DNA of 64,000 nt, from the NCBI GenBank assembly GCA_012295275.1, contig CM022676.1, forward strand, positions 504,341 to 568,340, given 5' to 3'. This document shows positions 21,779 through 62,656 of this stretch, piece after piece. Origin of the DNA: Chrysomallon squamiferum (Eukaryota > Mollusca > Gastropoda > Neomphalida > Peltospiridae). The position numbers were made by a program, and so were the translations under genes. The notes beneath the pieces were generated by a model, which saw nothing but the letters and a program-made list of their open reading frames with translations, had not been told where the DNA came from and ran no database searches. Position 1 is the first letter of the stretch. Each line of letters begins with the position of its first letter.

Positions 21779-21836
21779 ATGTTTTTCTTTTCATACATAT
21801 GGATTGTTTTACTTGTTACACCTACAGTCGTTTCAG
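21779..21836 (+). CDS. Duplicate signal-peptide exon of an SRCR gene, no intact body downstream
   Basis: The ATG at 21779 gives MFFFSYIWIVLLVTPTVVSG with phase-1 donor TCAG|GTATGT. It is the same exon as 31722-31776, with one extra codon (VTP instead of VP). Only fragments of SRCR exons and introns follow before 24.35 kb, so this exon probably belongs to a dead gene copy. It could in principle splice to the SRCR exons of gene 3 more than 12 kb downstream. Confidence 0.6.
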
Positions 21837-22009
21837 GTATGTCATATTATGTTTTAATAATTATATTAAAACAATATATAATCCTTTCTTTATCTGATAA
21901 AATGAGAATATTGTTTTCTATTTATTTGAATTTCTATGCATTATTATTTTTATTTTACAATTAATATATGCAAAGGATCTTAATACGTCTTCTTCTTCTT
22001 CTTCCAGAA

Positions 22010-23340
22010 AACATTTTCATGTAATTATTTGGATACCTGGATTATTATCGGATTAAAAAAAAGAAAAGAAATGAAAATATATTATTATTGTTGATTTTGG
22101 TTTCTTCATCTTCTTTCAATGTTGATAAATGTAAATAATTTCATATGTTTACATGTGTGCGCAGATATTGTATTAACCATGAATCTGTCGGATCATTCTA
22201 AATACAACCGTTTGTGTGTCTCGATTTTTATTTGACGTACATAACAAACAAACTCATCTGATATACTGGCTTTCTTAGCATCGCCAAGGAACTATGTACA
22301 ACAGAAATATTTGAAGATTTAAACAAAATTTTCATATTATCTTTAAGTATGCTGTCTTGTTTCGTCTGACAAGTCTTAAAATGCGCATAGAAAAAAAAAG
22401 AAAGCAAAGGTGCAAATTAATTAAAATTAATTAAAATTAATCTGTAATTATGTGAAACCTACATAATTATTTTACATGTAACACAGTTAAATTCAGGATG
22501 TAAATATAAAATATAAAAGTATTCATCACTCGTTTTAATAAGTTTAACAGAAAAGACACAAATCTACTTCACAAGTAAATACCTGTATTGCTCGTTTAAA
22601 CAGTCGATACTTTCTAATATAATTATTTCATGTCTGACACGTCAGACTGTTTAGGAATTGCCAACCAGTAAGATATAAATTTACCATACAATGTAGCCAG
22701 TTAAATTCACAGAGCTCGGTTATAAAATAAAACTGTAAATGACCACAATATATTTTATTTTTACTTTAGAGTAATTTTATCATTATCATTATCATTAATT
22801 ACCAGAAAAAGCATTCAGATAATTATTTGGATACCTGCATTATTATAGGGTTAACAAAAGGATAGAAAATAAAAGAAAACTTATTATTGTTATTGTTGAT
22901 TTCTTCATCTTCTTACAATGCTGACACATTTAAACAATATTGTATCTATGCGCAGACGCTGTATTAACAATGAATTTGTCAGATCGCTGTAAGTAACCTC
23001 TGAGACACACGAATTTATTCTAACAAACACTGAATTGCTATACTAGTCTTTGCCACAGAACTATGCACAACGAAAATATTTGGAAAAATAAGCAAACATT
23101 TCATATTATCTTTAAGTATGCTGTCATGTTTCGACTGATAGGGAAACAAGAATTGACAGGTGTAAATTAATTAAAATTAATCGGTAATGATCTGTATACC
23201 TACATAATTATTTTACCTGCATAGCAGTTAAATACAGGATGAACAATCCATATGAAATATAAATACATTTATAATTCCTTGTTTTAATAAGTTGTAACTG
23301 AAACATCAAAAATCTATTTCACAAGTACATTCTGTAGGCT
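22010..23340. repeat. Local tandem duplication, unit about 780 bp
   Basis: Bases about 22020-22600 and 22800-23340 share TTATTTGGATACCTG, a TTTCTTCATCTTCTT tract, GTATTAAC(C/A)ATGAAT and ATATTATCTTTAAGTATGCT in the same order. The copies have diverged moderately. No exon was recognised in either. Confidence 0.65.
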
Positions 23341-23583
23341 GTTAGATGGACAGTGACTGAGATTAGTAATTATAAACTGACACGGTAATTTATTGTGTGA
23401 TTGTAAAATATTAACCTCATCCACTAGATACATAGCTCATCAAACACCGCGTACAACAAAACAAGATTATCTGTGGTCTGGGGAAACCTAATTTAAAATG
23501 CAGAATCAGAAGCTGAATCCTAATTAAATACGGAATCGGAAACGGGAGAATCCAAATAATTATTTTAATATATTAGGTTAACA
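23341..23583 (+). pseudogene. Relic of SRCR-gene intron 1
   Basis: Matches 31990-32215 of gene 3 intron 1, including CTCATCCACTAGATACATAG, TTATCTGTGGT and GGAGAATCCA in the same order. It supports the view that the 21.4-24.35 kb interval is a decayed SRCR gene copy. Confidence 0.6.
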
Positions 23584-23614
23584 CACTCAGAGGATGCAGA
23601 TATCAGCTGTCAGT
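23584..23614 (+). pseudogene. 3' remnant of an SRCR alpha-class second exon
   Basis: Thirty-one bases match the end of the 52788-52957 exon (CACTCAGAGGATGC..ATCAGCTGTCA) and continue through its donor into the intron (GTCAGTTTACAT and an ATTTT run). The rest of the SRCR domain is deleted; upstream sequence is intron 1. Confidence 0.6.
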
Positions 23615-24089
23615 GTCAGTTTACATGTGACTTTTTATTTTATTTTATTTTATTTTATTTACTGTTCATCAGTAACTAAATGTATATAACAGCTGTCACA
23701 AAATTTCTTTTGTATTTTTAATGTTGTGACATTTTCTTTATTTGTTTATCAGTAACGATACGTGTAGCTATTTTAAAAAAAAGTATCGTATAGGTAACAC
23801 ATTTGTTTATATAAATTGAAATACAACTTAACTTCAGCTTTAGGACAGTGATAATATATACTGATTAATACATATTATTTAACAGGCTGTTTCCTAATTA
23901 TATCTGTAAGTTGTTTCTGATGCCCCACGATGTAACAACGCTGTTTTTCCAATCCATGAGCATTTGTCTTCCACAAAATAACAAACAGTTCGGACTTACA
24001 GCTGTCAACTGATATTAAATTAGCTACTTATCGAATCCACAAATATATTAAAACGAATCCCAATATTCAAAACAAAATAATTAGGCAAT

Positions 24090-24345
24090 GATGGAGCGAT
24101 GCTGCGTAGCGGATTGCTACACGTTAAGACTGTGCGATAGTTTCTTTTCGTAAATAATATGAGACAATTTAATTCATGTTGTTGATAAAGGCAAAAAAAT
24201 ATTTAAAAAATATTTTTATTCCCAGAAAAAAATGTGCATTGATATTATGCGGCGACCATCTAAAGTGCATGATATGTCTATAAAGTATTGCTTTCATTTC
24301 TTTATCAGTTGATTCTTAGCAAAGATACCTCCGTATCTAATTACA
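24090..24345 (+). pseudogene. Relic of the intron inside an SRCR gamma domain
   Basis: Matches introns at 44810-45060 and 50785-51020: GATGCTG, GACTGTGCGATAGTTT, GCGACCATCTAAA, TTTCATTTCTT..CAGTT and TTCTTAGCAAA..ATACC occur in order. The gamma exons themselves are gone. Confidence 0.65.
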
Positions 24346-24467
24346 TTTCTGTTTTTCTTCATATTTTAGAAAAAAGGTATGTTGTATTATTACCCTTGTT
24401 GTTTTTGTTGTTGTTGTTGTTTTTATTATTATTTTTATAATAATAGTAATAACAACAACAATAATAG

Positions 24468-24885
24468 CACTAAAAGGTGTCAGTTCAACCGATAAATCTT
24501 CAAAAAAGCATCCAACATAACGATTGTGCAACCAGTTTGTTAACCGAACAATTTAAATTAAATAAGTTGTCAGACATCTTTATAACACACCGATACTAGT
24601 TCGCCACCATCCCCTTTATCATCGACATTTTGTTTTCTTAATTTCCTTCACTGATACTTACTCCTTAACAGAAGTTTGGCGGATGTTATAATTCATAATC
24701 ACATACATTTCTTTGTTGTTACTAACTCGTTAAAAGAAGTTTGGTGTATGTAGTAATTCATAATATCAGAAATTCGTTATAGTAATATATCGGCGTTTAA
24801 CAGTTTTTAATTATTAATAAATAAACTAATCCTGAAAACATTTCGTATGCTCGGCCTAGTTAGCCAGTGTATGAATACAAACAAT
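24468..24885 (+). pseudogene. Diverged copy of the gene 2 upstream region
   Basis: Matches 8755-9118: CAGTTTGTTAACC(G/A)AACAATTTAA, TCCCCTTTATC and ATAATCCTGAAA recur in order. It lies directly after the SRCR gamma-intron relic and about 230 bases before a copy of the gene 2 tail exon. Signal peptide, Ig1, Ig2 and transmembrane exons are missing in between. Confidence 0.65.
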
Positions 24886-25118
24886 ATTGCTGGTTAAAAA
24901 GAAAAGAAAAAAAAAGAACAAACAGAATTATAATTAGCTTTTCGTCGTCTTTATTATTCCGGTTAACATTTTCAAAAGCATGAATAACCATTTGGACTGA
25001 TGAATCATCTTTGTCATATTCCATTTCAAATTAATAATTGATTTTAACAATAATTATAAATACGTTTTCCATCAATACAGACGAAAAAAAAAAAAGTCCT
25101 TCAGTGTTATGATTTTAA

Positions 25119-25194
25119 TGCAGAAGGTGCTAGTTACAGTCCAGTATGGTACGACAATGCAGAGGAAGATGACAATGTGATTGCAAAGAACTGA
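25119..25194 (+). pseudogene. Orphan copy of the gene 2 tail exon
   Basis: Same bases as 13571-13646 with the TGA at 25192-25194, but the acceptor AAAG|GT has become TAAT|G, so it cannot be spliced in as in gene 2. Nothing else of the Ig gene remains apart from the upstream region. The coding part has no changes although flanking sequence has diverged. Confidence 0.75.
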
Positions 25195-26446
25195 CACACT
25201 GTGATCAACATCAGTTACAAATGAATTAACTGTTCTTTTTTGCTTTATATTGTTATTTATTTATTTATTTATTTATTTATAATGCTATAAAATGTTTAAA
25301 AAATAAAAGTTACTTGAGGAAAATTCAAGTACGAATGTTTTATGGCTATAAATGGATTAATGTCAGTTTAAAGTAAATTAATGGCAGACAGAAATCAGTG
25401 CTTTGCACCTACTATAAATCAGTATAAAACAATTTTATGAAAATATGAAAACTGACTTGAATTTTACTATTAAAACAAATTAAAGACTAGCAGAAACACA
25501 ATTAATAAATGTAGTAATCAATAATTTTTCAACATTATTAACACTTTTCTCTCTCTTTGTAAAGATCAGTGATAATCTGCTGCAGCAAGTTGTGTAAAGT
25601 TTATATTAAACACTTCTCACTGTATGGAGTTTTCTGTGCAAAGTTTTCTGTTTAGATAAGGGATCTTCAACCTGTCTATATTTACGTATGCAGATACAGA
25701 TAAATTTAGCATGAATTCAGTGTTTTCGGGGGATGGATGATAACTGCTTTGTTCTTATGATTATTAGTGATTACAGTTTATTTTTTATGATTCTCTGTAT
25801 TAATTTGCGTTAGCTGTTTAAATATATTCAAACTCGGTGACTGTACTTGTATGTAGAAAAAGTCACACACTATTTTACTTGACAATCTTTAATCACAGTT
25901 TTACAGATGTTTCACAACCATGTTCAGTGCATTATCAGATGACTGTAAACACTGAGAAACAAATGAGCTGTTAATCTGAAACACTGAAATCAAATAAAAT
26001 GTTCACAAAAACCCACAACAAAAAACAATAACATAAAGACAAATAAATTATGTTAACAACGCTGTATGTTAAAGACCCTGTGTGTGTGTGTGTGTGTGCT
26101 AACTCTAACATATGCATACATCAATAGTATGAATGTGGTTAATGACACTGATATTATAATATTAAAAGCAAAAAAAAAAAACCGAAAAACTTTGCAAGTT
26201 GTTTTTAAAACATATTTCTAACATATTTTGTTTTCTTTTCTGAGATAAAATTAATTAGTGTAAAGGTATTCTGCACATAGTTGTAATTAAACATTTTTAA
26301 TTTGATATATATTATTTTAAAACAAATGATGAAAAGAAGTAACTGAAATATCAGAAAAATAAGTCCAACCGAAATAAATCGCGCATTCATCAGTTTCTAA
26401 TTCAATCGATCTGTTAATAATACACTTTGTTAATTTTTTAGTTTTA

Positions 26447-26480
<34 letters not shown>

Positions 26481-27432
26481 TATTTATTTATATATTTACT
26501 TCCTATTTGATGCGCATGCATGAATGAACCGTTACCAAATATCATTTTAATATCGATTAGGCAAGAAAATGTTTGTTCTTAAGAGGTAATTAAATTTACC
26601 GATTTTGGAATAATAGCTTATATGTACAGATAAAACAATAAGGTACATGTTCAAATTAGATAATTAATTTGTTTTTAATTTATTATTTTTTAATATATTT
26701 GTGTACATAGGCGCATGCGCTAACAAACAGATGCCATTATCCCTTTACAAAAAAAAAAAGAGTTTAACATAAATTGATGTTGTTATTAATAAATAATTTA
26801 TTCTACCTACTTTGAAAAATAGTGTATATATATAAAAAAAAAAAACAAAAGTGAATAACTATTTTTTTTTCTTCTGTTAATTCATTTCCTATTTCTGTGC
26901 ATGTGTGTGTGTCAATTTCATAACATCTGTTTAATGCCGACGTCTCCCAGATGAACGTGTCAGATATTAAGCTCGTGCAACCTTTGATCTAAAATACTTA
27001 TCAGATATGCCGCTTTTCATACCACGTTCGATATTTACAGAGGAAGTTGTTCGGACAACGGTGATATGCCAGTGAATATTATGATAACCTCATCCTTTAA
27101 TATTTTTTTTTCTGTCAAACAGCAAATTAAATGTGAGTCCCACAGTGAAATCGAAATTATCTCGTTTCTGATAATCCGTATGTTGTCGCAGGTGCAACAC
27201 AATTTTGAAAGCGGCCGCCTTTTCGACGACTGCAAAACTCATTTCATTAACTTTGTATTTGTATTAATTAACAGTTATTTTTCAAGTTGTTAAGTGTTAG
27301 TTCAGTAATAGGACATATTCTTTCTAGGATGTAGATATAAACTACAAGTACACTAGACTCATTATCTGGAAAGATATGATGAACAATGGCTATTATCAAC
27401 AGGGGCCGTCTCAGAAATAAGAAATGAAACTA
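25195..27432. repeat. Second copy of the gene 2 3' flank
   Basis: Collinear with 13647-17860 but lacking about 14100-14520 and the hAT element. It includes TG repeats near 26080 and a TTA array near 26450-26480. No coding exon recognised. Confidence 0.7.
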
Positions 27433-27940
27433 ACTGTACTTTTGTTAGAATAGAGTGTGCGTTACAGGACCGGCTTCAAGACAAATTGGTTTGCAAACAA
27501 TATTAAAACGTGAATTTTTGTTTAGCATTAACAAAACATGAAGCTGTATATATCAATTATGCGGAGCCCATACAAAAAACGAGGATCAAAAAGTAGTTTC
27601 GAATTTTAAGTGCTTAATTTCTCCAACTTTCCCCGATATCTCACCTCCGAACTTACACGATTTCTAAACAAAAGTAGATTTTCATTTCATAATAATTGTT
27701 TTGCTTGAAAACATGTATAGTAATATATCATTTAATCGTTTTAAGGGAATGCTAATCACATTTACACAGTGAAAAAATCTACAGAAAAATCCAACATGAT
27801 GGTAGATTAGCCAGTTTTGCCACAAATAACCCTGTTTCAAATACATTTACTGTCTTTTGGCAGTGAAGTATTACATTTCTTAGGTCCAAAGTGCGTCTAT
27901 TTTTGGATGCGAAATAATCACGATGACATACAAGATAGAA

Positions 27941-28075
27941 TAAGTGTTGATAAAGTTCACCCAGATGTTTACGAAACAACTGATAAACTGAAAACAGTAT
28001 ATAAGTAAACAGTAATAAGTGTTGACAAAGTTCACCCAGATGTTTACGAAACAACTGATAAACTGAAAACAGTAT
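27941..28075. repeat. Two-copy direct repeat, period 74 bp
   Basis: About 61 bases beginning ATAAGTGTTGATAAAGTTCA recur 74 bases later with a single difference noticed (GATAAAG versus GACAAAG). Confidence 0.9.
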
Positions 28076-28323
28076 GTCACACATCCACAAAACAAAATGA
28101 AAAATAAAAAATAAAAAATAAATATCAACGTGAGACAAACTAGAATAGGTATAAAGTCTAAACATTAGATGAAAATGTTAGATAAATACTATGTTCTGAT
28201 GTAGTCAATAATGTGAAGATAAATAAATATATATGTATACACACACATGTATACATGCATATTAATAGCAACAACAACAACAATATTATAAACAACAACA
28301 ACAACAACGACAATAACAATAAC

Positions 28324-28324
<1 letters not shown>

Positions 28325-28384
<60 letters not shown>
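28325..28384. repeat. AAT microsatellite
   Basis: About 20 AAT units preceded by AAC-rich sequence from 28270. Poly-Asn and poly-Leu frames here are artefacts of the repeat. Confidence 0.95.
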
Positions 28385-28387
<3 letters not shown>

Positions 28388-28849
28388 TAAAAAAAATGAA
28401 AAAAAAATGGAATCTAATAATGCTGTCATTGACAAAAATATATATGAAAACGTTGATTTTGTAATCGCATATCAAATACAAGTGAAAGGAACTGGAGGTT
28501 CGTATTTCGTGTAAACGAATATATTTGTGAATTTAAGGACGAACAATTAAATAAGTATGGCATCTATAAATTGGTGCATTATTTCTACATGAAAAATTAG
28601 CACGTCACAAACATTTACTATAAGATCTCTTCTTGATTTTGATTTCTTCAGAGTACTCAGTAGTTTTGACAGTGTTCATGAAATCGTTTAAGTAGTCTTT
28701 TTAACTTGATCAGCCACATATCCAAAGCTGATCCAAATGTTTTGACAACCATATAATATTATGCAAACTGATCAAAGAAATTAACATGTGTAATATGCCA
28801 TCCTTTGTATCTATAGAAAATTATATATGTGAGGTTATAAGAGACCACT

Positions 28850-29060
28850 GCTGGAGAAATAAGTTCACAACAGTCACGATGTTTACCAAAGCTAGCTGGA
28901 GCTTTTAGAAGCAAAAGGGAGATCTCCAGTGAGCAAGTAGAAAAATATGTAGCTGATTCTAATACAGACAAGTCCAGATAGAAGTATGTTAGGCGAGGGA
29001 CATTTCACTTTCAGTCTCTAAGTCCAGTGACATTCTCTGACTGTCGAAAGACTGCAGCTA
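28850..29060 (+). repeat. Left arm of a 4-kb-spaced inverted repeat
   Basis: Its reverse complement matches 33060-33215: the pair share GACTTAGAGACTGAAAGTGA, GTCCCTCGC and CTACTTGCTCACTGGA in order. Identity is high over about 75 bases, then falls off. Nature unknown; possibly ends of an unrecognised mobile element. Confidence 0.6.
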
Positions 29061-29151
29061 ACTTCCAAACAACATTTATGCTGCTAATTTCAGAATCCCT
29101 TAAAACTTAATTAGATATATACAGGTTTTAACAGAATACAAAAAAAAAAAG

Positions 29152-29190
<39 letters not shown>

Positions 29191-29191
<1 letters not shown>

Positions 29192-30568
29192 TCTCCCATA
29201 AAAGAAACGCAAAATGGTTGATTTGTTAGATAACTATTGTAAACTGACACATATTAATGTACTAACCCTAAATATAATGACATTTGGTGATTCAAACGTA
29301 TAGCTTTTGTTACATTCGCCAAAAAGCAGGTAACACAGAACAAAGGCTATGATCGTGTTTATTAGCCAAAACGTCCCCGCATGTAAACCACGTTACCGGT
29401 GCATGTGCATGTGCGGCACATGAAACTTGAATACGAGGGTTATAAAAATGCAAGGTTTTCGAAAACTTCTGTTCGTTGTTTTTGTTCTGACCCAACATCA
29501 AACAAATGCCACGACTGAGTGAACCGCAACGAAACAACGCCATCGGCCGTTTACAAGATGGCGAATCCTTCTCGGCCGTTGTCCGGGTGTTCCATGTATC
29601 CCCAAGCACCATCTTGTGACTGTGGTATGGGTTCCAGCAACACCAAACAACACGTGACCGTCCCAGATCAGGTAGACTACGTGTAACCACCAGGGCCCAG
29701 GACTGCTACATACGGGTACTTCATCTACGGGAAAGAACACCACGCCTACCTCTACTGCTTCAGCAACACCAGGTCTGTGTAGAATATCGGCTCAGACAGT
29801 GCGCAGTCGTTTACGTGAGGCAGGTATTCGCGCCAGGCGTTGTGTAAGAAGTGTGGTTTTGACTCAACAACATCGTCGACTACGACGTCAGTGGTGTCAA
29901 CTGCACAGAGTCTGGCCTCAGTTACGATGGAGAAGTGTCTGGTATAGAGACGATGCTCGATTTCCTCTTCGTCGAGCTGATGGAGGATGTCAAGTTTACA
30001 GACGTCGTGGTGAACGTTTTGCTGCAAACTGCATACAGGAAGGGGACAGATTGGACGGTGGTAGTGTTATGGTGTGGTCAGCAATCTCATACACTGGCAG
30101 CACCAACCTGGTTCACATCCAAGGCAATTTAACGGCACAGAGATACCGAGATTAAATTTTGCAGCCACATGTCGCTCCAATTATGAATAATGGCAACGCT
30201 GGATTTGAACCCTACCGAGCATTTATGGGACGAGTTGGATAGACGACTGAGGCAGCATCAACCACAGTTACAGAATCGTGCTCAGTTGGGATTATTACTA
30301 CAGACAGAGTGGGCCACCATTCCACAAGGTGAAACTCGTAATGTCATTACTGCCATGGGAAGATGTCAGGCAGTTCCCATGGTGGGCACACAAGGTATTG
30401 ATATTATACTGTTATAACTTTGAACTTTAACCTTTTCAATGTAATACCATCAATATTAATAAATTGCGAAAGTGTGTGTAAATGTGAAGATTCTGCTGCT
30501 TTCTGTTGTTCCATTAGATTTTCCCAATGTCAATGGAATCTACTTTTGCGTTTCTTTTTTTGGGAGAG
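29191..30568 (+). mobile_element. Tc1-like transposon with defective transposase
   Basis: Terminal inverted repeats: left GTCTCCCATAAAAGAAACGC at 29191, right end TTTTGCGTTTC..TTGGGAGAG at 30568. They are flanked by TA at 29189-29190 and 30569-30570, the classic target. The transposase frame starts at an ATG near 29507 (MPRLSEPQRNNAIGRLQDG, a helix-turn-helix start), with DRPRSGR, then SRLREAGIRARR, a DD..F..RRADGG region for the first catalytic Asp, GGSVMVWSAIS, GNLTAQRYRD and, after a frame change, LDLNPTEHLWDELDRR. A TGA interrupts the N-terminus near 29616. The segment with the second catalytic Asp is deleted near 30185, where the sequence jumps from IMNN to the LDLNP region. The copy cannot encode an active enzyme. 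It is absent from the first copy of the segment. Confidence 0.85.
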
Positions 30569-30570
30569 TA

Positions 30571-31337
30571 TATATACATATATATTAATAAAATATGTTG
30601 TCTGAAACTTTACGTGGGTGTGCGACATTAAATTTTATAATGGTGACACGATTTAGAATTACCAAATTAAGAAAATAAATATGGCTTGAAAGTGTACTGA
30701 AGAAAAGTCAGATATAAATTTCAAAGTGTCAGTTAGATTGTTTTGACTTATACAACTTTTGTCACATTATAATTTATAGTGAAAAAATACTCCGAAAATC
30801 ACTGAAATACAGTTTACAACTACAAATGAATAGGGTACACTAAGATAGCAGAAAATATTAGATTCAAAGTCACGAGTATCACACTGACCTTGAACTGAAA
30901 CACTGACACTTTTTCCATGATACAATGTCCACACGACAACAAGTCACATCAGACTGAATATTTAAATTCCTCATAATTTCAGTTTAGCAAAACAAAAATT
31001 ATTTTATTTTATCTTATTTTATTTTATTTTACTTTCTTTACTTATTTATATGTTTAAAAAAACAACAACTAGGGCCCATAATAATCATTTCCTTAGTATA
31101 TGCATACGTATAAGTGGATTATGCATATACATATATAAGTGTGTGTGAGTGTACGAATATATATATATATATAAACATAATATATATGAATGTCCAAATA
31201 ATTTGAATGTCCATAAAAAAAAATAATTTAAAAAATTTTTTTTTTTGTTGTTTTGCTTATTATTTTATTTTTTTTTTTTTGTTGTTATTATTATTATTAT
31301 TTTTATTATTATTATTGTTATTATTATCATGATCATC

Positions 31338-31397
<60 letters not shown>

Positions 31398-31429
31398 TAC
31401 TGACTGATCATCTCTCATCCAGGTTTTAG
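30571..31429. other. Non-coding interval upstream of the SRCR gene
   Basis: Bases about 30885-31190 continue the duplicated segment (match 17885-18240). A TTA array lies at 31275-31395. No exon recognised. Confidence 0.5.
31275..31395. repeat. TTA microsatellite upstream of the SRCR gene
   Basis: Interrupted TTA/TTG array of about 40 units, matching in position the shorter TTA array at 21372-21412. Confidence 0.9.
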
Positions 31430-31721
31430 AAGGTTTACTTCTTTATCTAAAACAATCATATTTTGTATTACTTGTTTATTTAAAGTTTAAATACTGTCCA
31501 GATTTAAGTTATTTTTATTAAATTTTTTTGAAAATTAATTTACATACTACCACACTGCGAGGTTACTCTATTTGTACGTTTCTTTATCTGTATGTGAAGG
31601 AGCACTGCGGTTACACAGGGTCAGTCGAGATAACACGTAGTTAAACACACAAATCAGGACGTAAATTAGACTAGTTGCGTTTGACGGAGACAAACTCGTC
31701 TGTTCAGTTTCTAGATGAGAA
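31430..31721 (+). promoter_or_regulatory. Putative promoter and 5' UTR of gene 3
   Basis: The 290 bases before the ATG are well conserved against 21480-21778, with highest identity in the last 180 bases. No TATA box stands out. The conservation is the only evidence for function, since it could also reflect recent duplication. Confidence 0.45.
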
Positions 31722-61719
<29,998 letters not shown>

Positions 61720-62470
61720 CACACTGTGATCAACATCAGTTACAAATAAAGTAACTGTTCTTTTACTGTTATTAATTATTTAATTATTTTATTATTATGC
61801 CATAAAGTATTTTAAAAATTAAAAATATTTAAACTTTGATCTATGTTTATAAAAATTATTGATAATCTGCTCCAGTAAGTTGTATCAAGTTTATATTAAA
61901 TATTTCTAAATATAAAGTATTATCTAAATTTATCATTTTCTCTTTCTTTCTTTCTTTCTCTCCTTCTTTCTTTTATTTATTTATTTTTGTGTGTATTGAT
62001 GGTATCATTAAAGTGTATGTTTCCAAAGAAAAATAGACACAGAAACACAGATAAAAATATCTTTCCCAATCCAGTCAGAGTGTACAAGGATTTATTAAAA
62101 GCAGTCTGAACAGTAAACTTTGGTTCAGAAAAACTAGATCTTGTTCAGTAGTTTATTGCAGGCTGAGGATCACTGAGCAGAGAAACTTGGGACTGGAATG
62201 TTCCACAGTTTGCAATATAAAGTTTTAGGCTAGGAATAGCAAATAAGTGAACATTTTTGGTTTTACACAATTTTATATATATACACATTTAAATGGAACG
62301 AATGTGGTTAATGATATTAAAAGTTAAGAAAGAAGGTTTTTTTCTTTTTAAATATTTTAAAGATATTGTACTTTTTTGTACTTTTTTCTTTTTTGTGATG
62401 AAAGAAATAATCTAAATTTATTCAGCACATAGTCGTAAGATGAAGTTTGTTCTGTTTTTCTTTTATATAC
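61720..62470 (+). repeat. Third copy of the gene 2 3' flank
   Basis: Collinear with 13647-14430 and then about 15050-15145: shares GTAACTGTTCTTT-type UTR sequence, a CTTT run near 61940-61970, GTGTGTATTGATGGTATCAT, and CAGGCTGAGGATCACTGAG. It keeps the part that the 25-kb copy lost. No coding sequence. Confidence 0.7.
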
Positions 62471-62569
62471 ATTATTTTCTTTTGTTTTATTCATGCAAAG
62501 TGTATTATTGAAGTATAGCAACAAGTGTAGCTACAAAAGATTACGAACACCACCATTTGTCTGTACTCG

Positions 62570-62577
62570 TGACGTCA
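62570..62577 (+). promoter_or_regulatory. Consensus CRE (TGACGTCA) upstream of a possible gene start
   Basis: The palindromic octamer TGACGTCA, the binding site of CREB/ATF factors, lies 64 bases before the ATG at 62641 in a local stretch less AT-rich than its surroundings. Confidence 0.4.
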
Positions 62578-62640
62578 TAATACGTACTCAAAGTGGGTCA
62601 AGGGGCAGTTCATTCACTGAACTTTACAACTGATCGTGAG

Positions 62641-62656
62641 ATGGCAACCGGCAGAG
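62641..62656 (+). CDS. Possible first coding exon of a further gene
   Basis: ATG followed by MATGR and a phase-1 donor AGAG|GTAATT, downstream of a CRE. The context (GTGAG before ATG) is acceptable. Too short to identify; the rest of the gene would lie to the right of the window. Confidence 0.3.

Larger units (their letters stand above)
27433..28849. other. Interval without a recognised gene
   Basis: Contains a 74-bp-period direct duplication (27941-28001 and 28015-28075) and an AAT array. The open frames on both strands at 27779-28165 are without recognisable motif; part of the minus frame is simply the duplicated unit read twice. This interval has no counterpart in the first copy of the segment, so it was probably inserted or deleted there. 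Confidence 0.4.

Noticed and set aside
27880-28008. Possible coding stretch VDKVHPDVYETTDKLK
   Set aside because: Suggestive composition but repeated out of frame 74 bases later and not matched to any family I can name.
27779-28165. 128-codon minus-strand frame
   Set aside because: Half of it is a 74-bp duplicated unit read twice; no recognised motif, splice context or second copy supports coding.
28158-28481. Poly-Leu and poly-Asn frames (similar ones at 10430, 38025-38432, 45587, 48393 and 57442)
   Set aside because: They arise from TTA/AAT microsatellites. Where they continue into SRCR sequence (38.4 and 51.2 kb) they are in the wrong frame or result from the domain 3 deletion.
31138-31180. 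TA-rich stretch as a TATA box for gene 3
   Set aside because: It is part of a longer TA repeat, and similar stretches are everywhere in this DNA.
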